Below, piece after piece: positions 12,353 to 27,300 of a stretch of 64,000 nucleotides of DNA (positions are counted from its first letter, which is position 1; every line of letters starts with the position of its first letter). Source of the DNA: Calliopsis andreniformis. Taxonomy: Eukaryota > Arthropoda > Insecta > Hymenoptera > Andrenidae. Made by a program: the position numbers and the translations under genes. The notes under the pieces were generated by a model. The model did not search any database. It was not told where the DNA came from and saw only the letters and a list, made by a program, of their open reading frames with translations. Where the stretch lies: positions 2,108,001 to 2,172,000 of the forward strand of contig NC_135073.1 in assembly GCF_051401765.1 (NCBI RefSeq), given 5' to 3'.

Positions 12353-15300
12353 GTAAGTTAAAATTTGAGAATGAACCATCTCAACAAATTTAAATACAGA
12401 GTTTACCCTTCGACTTTTGGTTTTTATTTTTATTTGCTGCCAAAGCAGCTCTTTTATGCCTAAACTTGACAAGACTTTTTCTAGTTTTCATAGTGTTGTG
12501 AGTCCTTAATAATTGCCCATACTTATTTCAATTAAAAAAGAATTTCTTAATTCAGTAATTAAATGAAAATTATGTCGAGTCGAATAAATACAAACGGAAT
12601 AAATAATTCGAAAGTTGGAACCTTACAGATAAGCTTCTTTTACCAGCAAAATAAGACATTCTTAGATGTTGACATTAAAGACAAACTCCTAGTAAACTGA
12701 ATTTCCGCACCGTCAATCATTTCTAAGATAAACGATTCAATTGCTCGAGGACGGTCATTGTCGTGCACCTAATAACCATGACTAATAAATAACGTCGCAT
12801 AATTGCGATAGATGATCTGAGACGACACCCACGAAACTTGTATACGTATAGGGCCAACCCACGGATAAAACATACAAGCTATTTTACATAAAATCCTACA
12901 AGGTTCGACACTAATTACAAATATCTTTCTAACTCACATTATTTGTTGGTATCTCTAAGACTTTTACCTGTACGAACATAATCTTTTTCATTACGAATGA
13001 TGTACGTACGTATAATTATCATCGAGGTATAAAATATTCAACTAAAAGAAATTTATTCGGATATTTATTTTACAATAAATATTTATTCAAAACAACCCGA
13101 ATAATCCTCAACTCAGCTAGAGATGACTGTGATATCGTAGATTATTTATAATCTCTCTGATCTAAGTGAAAAAACAATTGCTGTCCCACTGATGATCTTT
13201 ATATCAGCCAACGTGTTTGTCTCATATAAAGTTATGTATCCTGTGCAGAGTTCAGGAGTTGGTACACGGAAGAAATGCGAGTCTGATTGATTATAAGCAT
13301 ATTAAGCCTTACTCGGTCACAGTTTATTCGTTGCCTGCAGGTGCCTGATAAAATCGCGTGATAAAGGCAGGCAGGGACAAACGAAGTGGACGATAAATCC
13401 TTTTGCTGCTCAGGATATCAACCCCTAAGTTTTATACAGTGCATCGTTTAGATAGCTCTCTAGAATAATTTGAGTATCCTTAACTATTTTTATTCTATAA
13501 ATTCTGTAAAGTTTGTAGAGGATATAACAGAACAGATAAAATTGGAATGAGCAACAGTATGTATGAGATAATTTATGGAGATCTGTTTTTAAAATAAAAA
13601 GTGTAAGTGTACATAGGCGTTTCTTACATTGCATCTAGATATCTTTTTTCCCCCTTCAGTAATATATATACATATATATTATATTTGTATCGATAATTAA
13701 TTTCGAAATTTGCTATGCATTTATTTGAAGACACGTTTTATAGTCAGGCCAAGAAAAAAAATATTCGAGACACAAACGAGATGATATCAATACGGAAGAG
13801 GACCGAGTTGAATAGAAAGAAAAATGAAGTGTGGGCTGTGGCTTAATTGGTCGGTATCTCAATTGTTCTGTATCGCGGTCGGACGACAAGAAACTTTCTT
13901 GCTCGCCCATCCTCTTCCGCAACGCGATTGAAAACGCGGCTCATTCTTCCCACACAGCTGTCTTGAGGAATTATATCCATACTTCCCTTTATTTGTACAT
14001 TTTGCATTGAAGCAGATCTACTTTTGAATATCGGTTAAATTACTTTTAATCCCAGTCTCTATTGGTACTAATTATAAGTAGTTTTTTATTTTACATAAAT
14101 TTGAATTCAATTTAAACGAAATGAAAATTTCTTTTAATATTCATTTTACTCGCAATTACTGGTCGAATAAATTTATTACATACAACACTCGTCTATGGAT
14201 ATAAACAATATAGGGGAAAGTTATTTACATTATATTACTTTTTTATTGTTAGTATTTCGTATACATAATGTCATTCCATCTTGTCGCTCCTGGTCAACTA
14301 CATATTATTCCAGTGTTTTTTTATATATATAATTTCACAAGTATTAGGACAAAACGACAAATTTCAGAGCTGACTAGGTATATATTTGTTATACACTTTT
14401 ATGTACATAGATCTTTTGAAATTCGACTTATTTCAGCTTTCGCAATATCAGTAGATATTGCTAAGTAATCTAATGAAGTTAGTGGACACTACAGCGAAAA
14501 TGTGAAATACAACAGTTATTATGAAAGTCAATTATGCTTTCAAAATGTTTCGCATCTGTCACAACTGTGGTCTGTCGAACAAAATCGTCTACTGATGTTT
14601 GTTCAAATTGTACGCATATCAGAATTTCAAAGTGTCTGGATGAAATTCGAATTGTTGTGAATTAGGTACTATTACAACAATTTTAGAAAAATTGAAGGTA
14701 TAAAAAAAGATGAACTTCCTGCAACTTCTGAGCGATTTGATCAAATGAATGTGTGGCGCTAAAAGCGACGGCATAACAAAGCTATTGATCTTTTTGTATA
14801 GTGTACATATTTTTAACGATATATCAATCTAACGAGTTGTGATTTCGAAAAATCGCCGATATTATTTACAACTGTTGTCTTCCAATACAATGTCCTACGA
14901 CTAAAAACCGAATTAATTTTTCAATATCTTAAAATATATCTAGTTCTGAATTTTTCATTTTCTACGATCACTAAAGATACAAAGGAAATAAGAAGAAAAT
15001 TTACAATATCCTGATCAAACTGTTCTCAATAATGTGTCGTTTATAAGACGATCTAGAAAGTTTACTAGAAATAGAACTAGCTAAAGTACTGCACATAAAA
15101 AAGGATGTTGTCACTTGTTCAACTGTGTCCTTTGAAGATTTTAGTTTCCTATATTGAATAAAATTATTGACTTCTTCATCTGCGCATATCCTTTTCAAAT
15201 AGCACTATGATTTCGTTTACAAGTATCCTTAATTTACATTTCTTGACTTGTATACAGTTTACAAATAGCAATTCAGTCCCATTTCTGTTCAACTAATTAG

Positions 15301-18300
15301 GAATTACTTGAAAAAGATATTCCACCAACTCTTCCCATTTGCCACACGTAATAATTTCATGCAAATGAATAACAGATCTTGTTATCTTCTGCCTGTATTT
15401 TACTCGTAATTGATACCGCACTTATTTTACTCTGTCTTAAATTACTGTACCAGAAATGACTAAAATCGGCTGCCTAATAATTATCAAGCTGAGCCTCGAA
15501 GGATAGATTGTGCGTGGTCCACCCTCTTTAAAATCCTTGCAGCCAGGAAATCAAGTGAACCCCTTCGTACAATCCCCGATGATTCCTCTCTTGCTGGATG
15601 AAGGTTAATTGATGCCTGTTGGTCGTGTGGTAGTGACGGCTGCTAGACAGTAGATCCTGCACATTGTAAGTTAGAGAATATGACAGAAACGTCGAAGTGT
15701 CCCTGAAGCCTTCAGGCCGGTGTAACATTCACTGTCACATAATTATAACAGAACTGACTTGATATCTGAACACTTGCTAATAATAATACGAGAGACAAGG
15801 AACAAACGTAATGTGGGATGAATACAATAAAAATTATGAAACAAATACCAGTTGATCAGCAATCGTTGCCTTTTATCTTTATATGCCAAATCTATATCCT
15901 CATTTCATCGAAGAAAAAAGAGAAAAACACAAGAATGCGAGTATAAACCACACTCTGGTAGCATTTTACACTCTACAGTGGTATTATCTCAAATAACTGT
16001 TTCAAATAATTATGCTATAAAATAGCATGTTATTTGAAATATTGCCATTTCAGATATATCTAGATCTAGTAGACCGATATTGATTTCCGCACCGCGTGCT
16101 GATTGAGTTTGTGTTGTCAAGAAACACGTGACGAGGATCATTACGGCACAGAGAGAACGTCGGCATATCGTCGTTGACGTTGTCGTCGTCCTATTTTTGG
16201 AGAAGCTTCGTTGGGCTCAGCCATCGACGTGGTGGGGTTGCTCGCGACCATGGACCATCAACCGCGCCATTTATGGACGCGTCGCGACGCATGGTCGCTT
16301 TGCCGAATTACGCGATGTGACCCCAAAATCTTAGCTGCACCTTCAGAAAATTAGTCCATAGTGCATTTTCCATCTATCATAGACAAGTTGGTCAAAAATC
16401 AAAGTAAAAGAACACTGATACAGCGGTTACCATAGCTACATCAACGAAAAATACCAGTTATTGCTTTTCAAATTTCATTTCAGAGCGTAGACTTTTCTAT
16501 TTTTACCATAGGGGATAAGCAAAAATTGCTGTCTTCAATATACCTTGACATAATAATTCTGGTTCCAGTGTCCATAACCTAATTAATCTCGAGTTTCTTT
16601 TCTTCCCTTTTTATCTTCATATTTCTTTCATCGAAACACCTTGAGCATCAAAAGGCGTGTTCCATATTAACGGCTAATAAATAATTATCACACTACGTGT
16701 CAGTATTTACATAGCTAATTAAGGATAATTGACCAGGAGACTGCGCTCTCGAGGGCAAGCGACTAGGCTGAAGTGTATTTTACGTTCGCCGGTTACTTTC
16801 ACTACTGTAGTTGAACATTGAATCGTAACGCTATCCACATTGTTACGTAACCGATAAATAATGAAGCAATATCGTGGAAAGAGAGTAGAATTCAACATAA
16901 ACTTTCAAATTTCACATTACTTTGTAAACTGACAATGAGTACGACACTTTGTACGTTTTGAAAACAATACATAGTAACAAATCCTACCTATTTTATTTCG
17001 CATCTTCTTTCTTTGCTTTGTGCGAACGAATCTTTGTCCACGTGCAGCCTACATTCGATGATTAGCTGCCAAGAATAATAAGATACATATTCAGGTGAAC
17101 TACATATGATCCACTTATTTGGCAAATTGATTAACTCCGCAAAATAAAAATATTTATATTTGTTTTAAATGGGTATACAAAATTATGAAGCAACCAAGTG
17201 TTTTGACGTTGTCGTCATTTTAACGTTTTGACGTTAAAATTTTAAAAATTCAAAAAGTAGAATTAATCATTTTGACCTGTGAACGACTCATATATGGAAC
17301 TCATTAACACAGTCATCTCCAGACAATTTTTCTGCTTTTCGGTCCATTTTTAAACGCTATTTGTACTTATATGTGTAGCTATGTTCAAGATTTGTTTACT
17401 ATATAATATGACGCTAGAAATAAAAGTGTTTAAAGGTCTGTACAGGGGGATGGACACAGGTGTCAGAAATTTTAAAGTGTGATTCTACATGTCACAATCA
17501 AGAATAACGATATTGCGTGTCGAGTTTGGTTTCAGAGTTATCAATTAATACAAAAACGTCTAGACTTTGCGTGAAATGTGTCTAACTTAAGACTTACTCT
17601 ACTATCAACAAGCATTGCATAGTCAGGATCAGAGTCCAGGCACAGCGAACTTAGTAATATAAGTTCTATGTCAAATACATTCCACGCGTATTTTAGGCGT
17701 CTTCTCAAGAATTAATAACCCGAAAACAAGGCCTGAAACGCAATTTCATCTATTCTCATTTCCATCTTATAGAAATACTTCCTGAAGTTTTTTTACACTT
17801 TTTGTCGAACACCCTTCATATCTTACGACACTGAAAAATGAATGATTTTTATGAAACCTTTTTAGCAGAGGAAGTAAATAAATCTAACATTTGTAAAAGT
17901 GGTATTGTAGGTATGTCAGTTACTAAAATGTAATAAAAACATTTTTTGACTAAGTTTACTCTAGCTTCAAACTGGTTTTCCTTCGCATTACATCGTTCTT
18001 AAAGAATTTAGGCTTGCCTGTTGCAAGATTTCTGCCCGTGGAGTCATTGCATGTGCAAAATTATAGTATGTACTTACAAAAATGTACTTACAAAATGATC
18101 GCATAATTATCAGCTGTTGAGCCGATTTTGTAAAAGAAAATTAGATCTTGTCGAACCAATTTTGATATTAAAAGTGAATTTTTATAGAAATTAAATTTTA
18201 TAATACTGTTTGAATTAATAATGAATGGAAAATAATTCGACAGCTAGCAATTATTGAATTTTTTTTTAAATTTAGAAAGTATGTGCTTTCATGATAGATA

Positions 18301-21300
18301 GGTATTTCGCATTATCCTTAATGACATTATTGTTTTTAAGAAATTTATATTTACAGCAGTTCTCACGACTTGTAATTTACATAAGTGAATCTTGGGGTCA
18401 CGTTTTTCATTATTTAATTTTATTATAAGAACATTGTAAGGATATTATAAATTCGAAAGTTTAGTAATTAATGATCGTCACAATGAGAATAAATAAGTTG
18501 ATTAGTAATGCTTACTGATCTCACGGTAAATACGTTAACAAAAATTTGTTATACTCCTTTATTAAATTTTTCTACAAAATTAAAAATGAATTGATGTAGA
18601 ATTTTAATTTAAACACGTCGTTAAACAAATTACTTTAATCACTTGTTTATCTTTTATTATTCATTCAACTTTTAAGAACTTAAATGTTTTTTTTGTTTTT
18701 CTCTTCTCCCTAGTAACTTCTCTTATTGTTCTCATTTATTCATTCCTAGCTGTGTATTGACTAAAGATGTTTCATATTAGTCTGTTGTATCTTTAATATC
18801 CGAAGTTCAAGACCAGGACCAGTATTTTTCGAGATTTAAATTAAACTAAGTGTGGATGAGATCAAGTCAAAGTGACGTTGGTAACTCGTAAAAATAAACA
18901 TGCTTGGGTATCGAGACACTTCTTTCAAAATTTCAGGGAGGATTCAGGATTTCCATTAATTTTAACAATTGGTGGGGATAACGATATGTGACGAATCAAA
19001 TATATTACTCGAATTCACATTCAGAATAAAAATGTTATTTGTTCTGATTCATGAATGCAAACGATAGATAAAAGGTAGCTGACTCGGTACTCGATCAGAA
19101 CCCAGTAGTTGATGACCTTAATAAATAATAAATAAATTTAGAATAAATAAATAAATACTTTAAAATCATTATTTATTGAAGTAATCGATTATTAAGTACT
19201 GATCAAATGTCGAGTTAACTACCTTAGATATAACTATTAAGTTCTTCTTTGTTAGCAAATATCATTGATTTAAACAATGTAAATTGACTATTAAAGGGAG
19301 TCCTTTCTTTTTCTTCAGTTTCAACGTATCTTTCCATTAAAAGAATCAACATCTCTTACTAAGTGATCAAATACTGAGTCAACTACCTTAGATACATATT
19401 GCTGAAACAATGATATAATTAAAAACTTTGCTCTTCTTGAGTTATTAGTACAGACAGAACAGTTTTTAGCATTAAATGGCAATATTAACACAGTCCTTAG
19501 TATAGATAATGCATCTCAATGTATGTATAAGGTGATTCACCTAACTTTGATGATTCCAATTACTCACAAATTGTTAGCTCTACATAAAAATTACATGACT
19601 TTAAGGAAATAGACCATTCTAATACAGAATATTCGGGAAAATTCAAGGGATAATTTTAAGCACCAAAATAAAACGAAAGTTAATAATATCAAAATTGCAA
19701 CTTAATCTTCGTTCATTACTTATAAGCCTTAAAAATCGATAAAATCCATCTGAAACTCATCAAATCGAATGGTATTGTCAACACGAAATCCGTGATAAAG
19801 ATCAGGGCATAGAGAGCAATGATTATCATAGCCACAGCCCAGATTAGGAACCGTAAAAAGAACTAACCGCGGTTACACGAGACAAGAAAAATCTTTTCTT
19901 AAATTTCCCTCCACCTACAACCGAATACCCGTGTACATAGGCAAATTTCTTTAAACGCAGTCAATCTTTTACAGTTTATTGTAGTCCAGGGGTGGCCAAG
20001 CTCCTTGATAGTCCGAGCCATTTTTCAAAATTTAAAATGTTTCGCGAGCCGCAACTAATTCGTATTTAAAAGGTATTAAAAAAATTTTTTTGTTACAACG
20101 TTGCACTTAGTCTTTCATATTTGTCGTCAGTAATTTCAAAGACATTTTGAAACACATACGGAACGATAATAATTTTTTAAAATATAATAGCACAAAAATT
20201 AAAAGGGAACTCGGGTACACTTATCGAGAGTCACAAATAATCTTTCAAAGAGCCGCTTGTGGCTCGCGAGCCGCAGGTTGGTCCCCCCTGTTGTAGTCAG
20301 TTAACACGTTGGTGGATATGGCGTCGACCCTTAGAGACTGACATTCTACCTAGTAGGGGAACCTAGAGATAAACGTAACAATTTGGATTTTTGTCTCTGT
20401 AATTTTTAGGTTTCATAGAATTTTTAAAAAGTTCGTGCACGACAGTAAACCTACATTCTTAAACAGAATAATCAAATAAAAAACTAGCAATATGTTACAC
20501 CTGTTTTTTAAATAAACCTTTCATTAAAGTATGTCATTTGTCACTTTTGTCCCTACCTCTGGGGACGAAAGTAACATGCGATAATACAAAGTAGGGATAG
20601 AGACATCCTATCCAATCTTAACAAAGTGATGATGCCATTTTATATCGAAATTCTCGAATGTTGTCCTCAGTTTTCTGTGTTAATGATCGGTTGTCTCGTC
20701 AATGTATCGAATACCTCGGAAGTTATCCTCAATTTTCGATCGCGCTATTTTGTATTGTTATAATTATTTTTACTATAACTTAGATATAGTAGGGATATTT
20801 ATCATTTTTGTCTCAAAAAAAATGTTTTTTAAGATCAGTATTGTGATTTGCCGACAGCTTCAGGAGACTCTGTCAAACTGTCAGTCATTTTACCTGCCAA
20901 AAACTTAATAAGTATGTTCGTCTGTTCAAATGATAACAAGCAAAGACAAGGTTTCTTTCTATAGGTAGTTTACAAAAAGTTATTGAAAACAGATGCGCAG
21001 ATATACCTTGCGTGCGCGTAGATCTAGTTTTAGTTTAAAAATTTAATTAAGTAATAAAAGAAATACTTTTGAAAGATATTTTTACTTATTCGGAAGGTAA
21101 AAATAAGTATAAATATCAACATAAACTTAACATAGACTGTTAAGAAGCCAGCCTACAATCTGTTTTTCTTTTACAAATGTTGGACATTCTATAAACATTA
21201 ATTTGATATCTGCAGATCACGTTTAAGTTCTTAGTAAGTCCATGTTTCTCGATTTTTTTTTTTTTTTGTCGTATGGTAGCCAAAAAGAAATGTTTTTATT

Positions 21301-24300
21301 ATATATCAAAGTTAAAAAGCTGAAAATCTTGGCATTTCCCAGGATATGAATAACTATTTTCATAATGGGTATATAGGGAAATAACTTCATAAGTCCATGT
21401 GAAACACAAGAATAATTTGATAAATCAACGAGAAACTCAAAGTTATTAAATAGTTTTTAATAATTGTATTGAAAAACATTGACTATACTGACTGTATGAT
21501 TCGTTTTTGTTATTTTGTAGTGTTTTGTTTCAAACTACAAAGTCGTTAGTTTGTAGAATTTAGGAAATGTGACTTAACAAGTTCTTTCCTTAATAAACTT
21601 TATTAAAATAACATATCCAGTAAAGCAAAGAACATAGAAGAAAGTCGCAAGTTAGAGTCGGGACAGAAGTAACTTGTTACTATTATCTGTACTAACGGTA
21701 TTTCTCATAAACGTGTTCAACATACTAATCTAACTTATAATCATAACAATTTTTATACCTATCTATAAGGTCAATATCTATTGAATGCAATACATAAAAA
21801 ATCAAAGGATTTTATGAAGCCAGAATAAAAGGATACGTAATTGAAACAGACCCTACAAGTTTACTTTTAATATACTATTTCAATAAAACGTTAAAGTAGG
21901 AAGAACTGCTTATTATCACATGTTGCCAAAAACTAACGTGCAGGAGAGATGGAAATGACATGCAAACATGGAAACACAAGATGATATTGATGGATTGGTA
22001 TTTGTTTTATAACGTTTGTTACATTTGTCCCATGTTACATTTGTCCCTGCTCTCCCCTACATACGTTTAAGTAGTAAGTCATCGATAGTTGAAATACAAT
22101 AAGAAATTAAAATGAAATTTAACGAGTGAGAAATTAGATATGTTTATGGTCTTTGATAAGCGCAAAAGAAATCCACATGCCTGTATGCTGAAGGATACTC
22201 TATCCATTATTATTAAAAACATATTATTAGTACATGATAAAAAAACTCTACAAGTACATTGGGAAAAGTACACTTAGCATCTTTCAAGCGACTAGATCTC
22301 TATCTTAACAGCTTAAAGGCCTTTCAATTGAGAAAACACTAAAGCAGACATACGAATTGGTATTGGTGCCAAGAGAATTCCCAGTGATCTGTAAAGACCT
22401 TAAGAATCGATATGATTTGTTTCAAACGTACCGTTATTCTCGATATATTTTGCAATATAAGTGAAATAGACATAAATTTCCGTTTTCGGTCCAAAAGTGT
22501 TGCTTACAGACGTAACTATCAAAGCTTCGTGTATAAACAATGTAGAAAAAAATTGTTGCAATACGTATCTCCCTTGCACTCAGATAACCTTTGCTTCTTA
22601 CATTTTACCGTAGAGCAAATAGTTTACGAGTAACTTTGGATCGGTAAGTTAAGTACTCTACACATTTGACGTCAAATTGTTCAGATTGTAAGTAACCATT
22701 ACTGAATTTGAATAGTGATATATCGTTCAAGTATGTGTTCTACGCCTACATAACATCTATTTCACCGAAACAAAATAAGAAATAGATACTCTCTAATAAA
22801 CAATAAAAAAAAGAGGAAGGTAATAGAAAGTGAAATTTCTTCGTAACATTATTTCATTAACATAAATTGCTTCCTAAATGCTGTCAGATTATGTGCATTG
22901 ACGATGTTTTATCTGCATTTCCACTCGTGAAGAGATTTCAAAGCAGGAAGAATTTCCTGATAGGTGAGGAATTAATGAGCCTTTGAGAACCAAACCGGTT
23001 CTGGACCGGATGAGAAGGATACTTTCCTGAATGATAAGACTGTCGATACTTAATAAGAGGTGTTCTCGATAACAAGCCAGATTCTCGAGACGCGTTTCAC
23101 CATTTATATCCTCCTCCCCCCCTACATGCGAAACCTTCGTCATTCAGTTCGATGACCGATGTAACAGATCAACTGCAAGTTTCGTCAGATTACTTTACAT
23201 CATTACTTAGGTTATTCCCTCCATGTTCAGCCACGCGATCCTGTCTTTCGTTTTCACTTTTTGTCGGAGAACTCGTCTGGTTGTCCCTGGAGGACCGCGC
23301 TGCACACCGAATACTTTCACGACTAATGTAAGAAACGGGCCACTTTCTCGCTGAAAGAAAGACTGCAAATAAATTTTCTGCATTGACTTCCTGTTCTACA
23401 GTAGACGGTACAATCAGCCGTACCATTCGTGCCTTGAAATTTTAACAGCCAATGTCCAATCTCTCCCAGTTTCTTTGTGAAGCGTGTTTCAAGCGTGCAT
23501 TTTCTAAAGAGACTCTTTTTATCGTACGTTGACCAGTGGGTGTAAACCAGCAACAGCTTTCCAAACTGGTTTCGCTTAATTAGGTCACCAAACATTCATG
23601 GATAACAACAGGTTGCGGTTTGTCACATTGATACGATAACGCAAAGATGATCTGATGATAATGACAACCAGTGGAAACCATATGGCATTATAATTGAGTT
23701 TGGTCGAAAAGCTGAAATCGAAGTAAATTGTGCTTAAAGTTTCGACTTGGATGAGAAGTGATCGAAATAGTATTTATTATTCTTAGCTATATGTCGATAG
23801 ATACTTTCGGCTAAAGAATAAGGTCTGGATCAAAATTCTCGTTGGAAACAGTGTCAACGGATATTAGCAAGGAAATGTAGGTTGAGTTACGGTCACGGTC
23901 ATGAGTCATGACCAAATGTGGTACTCTTTATCTATATGACCAGTAACCCTCTGTAGCGGGACATGCTCATTGTTAACCAGTGAAAGTTCGTGTCCAGATT
24001 CTGCTTTTTCTCGTTCCCAAAGCTGGCTTCGGTGAATGTTTCAGTCAGCTCACAATTCCAGTCAGAATAGCGGTTTATGATTATAGTCACAAATCTCAGA
24101 CAGTCCGCTCACTTTCTCGAACTGTTGTATAAAATTTCTGCAATTCCTCCATTACAATCACAGGTCTTTGACATTTTATGGCTCTCTGAGCAGGGCTCTC
24201 CGAGATCTCGGAAGTTCTCGCATATTATCATTTAGCAAACTAGTTACTCCCTGGCAGGCGTAACTTCCAACAAACTAATAACACGATACAGCATCTTCCA

Positions 24301-27300
24301 CTTACGAACAGATCGATAGAAAATGATACGAAAATCTAGTCTATTGAATGCAAGGATACTTACTTTTAGACTTTAGATGAAACTCTAGTCATAGAATACA
24401 GATGTGGAATAAATAGAGGACTTGTGGACAACTTTGACAAAAATGTAATCATTTCTATGTTTACAATTAAATTTTCTTTTTAATCCCCCTGCTAAGGTTT
24501 TTGTCATCTACATGTAGATCTGCAATGTTATGGAAAGATAACTAATAGTTTCTTAACGTTGTTTTTTTTTCCTCTAGAATTTAGTTCCAAAAGTAAACTC
24601 GTACCTTCAATCAATCAAGATAGTTATGTACTCATTCTATAACATTCAGTGTAATCGAATCTTGATTACTATGCTTCTACTGTTTCAGAATATTAAGGTA
24701 GTTAATGTTTGGACAAATTGAATGTTCCATTAACTAGTGTCTGCTTAATCGAGGTCCTATTGTATAACCATTTTTTCAATATTGCTAATTAAAGTGGCAT
24801 TTTTACTTTTTTGTTCTGAAGATTTAAAGTTGATTTTTATCATCATCAAGGACTTTATTTCATTGCTGAATTTTATTTTAAAATACATCTTGACCAGAAT
24901 AATTAAGAATTAATATGATATCGTAATAACTACGTTATTAATTGTTTTTACATTTCTGTCTATGTATTGTATGTTGTCACATAAGAAAACTATACAACAG
25001 TACTGTCGGTAAGAACGACAAGTGTCTGACACATCGAGTGTTTGGGTTTAAGCATCAATTGTGAAAGGACAATGGTTTGTACAACGTACAAGGTGATTTA
25101 TCTCAAGATTGTGTGCTCTGCATGCAGAATTTTCAAGAGTGTAAAATGATAGTGGTTCGAGAGTTGTGAGAAAGTCATTATAAGTTGCATTTCGTTGAAA
25201 GAGTTAAGCAACATTATTTAAATCCTCGCATAGTATCCTGTCGCCTATTATATGTCATCATTACTTTTCCTTTTAATGCTAATTTCATTTTTAAATACAG
25301 AGAACATTCCGCTTGACTAAAGCACTTTCAATATTTTTATCCTATTCATGATACGAAGAAATGTTCAAGAGAGGAAATACAATAACAGAAAAAATACTAC
25401 CCATTACTCAAGTCATTTAAAGAATATTTGAATGACAATGACTTTTGAAGATTAATTATGTATTATCAACAGTAAGTTATTTTACAGTCTCATGAGTAAC
25501 TAAAAACAAAACCTGATGTATAAGAATATTTTGTACTAAATATCGACTTTATATTATATTTTCTTGTTATCTTCTTTATTAAAACAATTTCTCAGTACTT
25601 GATGATTTTTGAAATTATTTGGTAACACTCCATACTGTGAAACAGTAACCAAGTAAAAACAGAATTATATGTAAGTCTGTGCACTTTTTTATGTAGTTAT
25701 GACAACTACTATGCGGTGCTGGAGAGAATGCTAGCGAGATGACACAGGAGCAAAAAGAGTACATTCTGCTTATTCCGCTTGTTACGAAAAGCTGTAGTTC
25801 TCATTTGTTTTACGAAAAGTAATATATTTCGATTATAGAAAAAAAAAATACATTTCATCTCTTCTTACGAATGGTAGCATGTTTCATCTTTACTACGAGA
25901 AGTTCATCATTTCATCACGAAAATCACATTTGGACATTCGAAGAATGTTATTTTTGTAAAAAGAATGTTCATTTTTTGTAACTCAAATAAGACGTGCTAA
26001 TTTTCGAAATCCACATCGATTTGTACATGAAATCGTTTCGGCCAATAATGAAACTACGTGTGGAAAAAGGTTTTTCTACTCTAACGTAGTCAATTAGACT
26101 CGTATTCCTTCCGTTAGTACCTATCCTTTCCAGCTCCGTGCAGTTACAGTGCAGAGATGAGAAGTCCAATGAGATGGCACAGCAGCAAGAGAGGTACATC
26201 GCTCATTCTGCATGATTCTGTCTACGTCACTTTGCGTCAGCAATTTTAGAGACGTTATTTATATTGAAATTTATTAAAAGCGAGTTACCACTACTCAAAA
26301 TCAAGCGGACTCTAGCAAGGAAAAGGGAAGAAAAGAAGGCGATTACCACAAACAAGTTTGGAGCAAATAGGCGTATGAACACATGTAATTGCCTCAAATT
26401 ATATAATCAAAAGGATAAATGCCTGTTACAAGGGCTCCACCTCCGATTTTGATGATTTTCTAATATGTTATAAAGGGCATTATTTTGAACGACTTTTTCA
26501 TTAGAAAAACTTTGCGGTTTTAATTTCCAAAATTAAAAAGACTATTGTTACTACTGCAGTGACTTCTGCCTGTATGTGCACATCCACAGCAGCGTATGCG
26601 TAAGCCCGATGGCATCGCTTATCTATTGTTTCTATGAACACGTTGCGACAGTCGGCAGGTAGCTTCTTATATAACGGGTAAACTAAAAGATTAAACTTGG
26701 TCAATTTTAATGTTGAATTTCAACGAAATGTTCATTCCATATTTTCCATACTGTTTTCGTGCAGAATTGGTCTGGCAAATAGGCTCTTTTACGAGATGGG
26801 AGTGCAATGGCGGTATGGGGGTAAAGTCACCCCCATGCTTCGAAATTTTGAACTTTTCCAAAAGCAATGTTTGGTGTGAACACGTATAAACAGAATACAA
26901 TGTAGTAGCTTCAATAGTTTTTGGCAAATATCTTGGAAATTAAAGCCGCCCACAAATTTTTCCAAAAGAAAAAATTGTTCAATATAATGCCATTTATAAT
27001 ATATTTAAAAATCATCTAAATCGAAGATGGAACCCTTCTAATAGATAATTACCAAGTTTCTTTCTATTTAAGTTCAAATTATTCAATTTCATTTTGGTTC
27101 TTAACTAAAAGATTATGTATCTAGTTTTTCTCTTTAATTCTATTACACGATTGGCTATTAGAAAAGAAAAACGCGCTGGCTTATCTAAAAAAAGGAAAAC
27201 CAAAGGGTGGAAATTGTACAAGAGGCAATCGGATCCACATTTCTTTCGCGCGACATCTCGTCTTTGCATAATATTTATCAAACACATTACTTGTTACACA

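Noticed and set aside
12173..12472. 99-codon minus-strand frame over the slingshot exon
   Set aside because: Antisense of the real exon and of a MITE; no domain.
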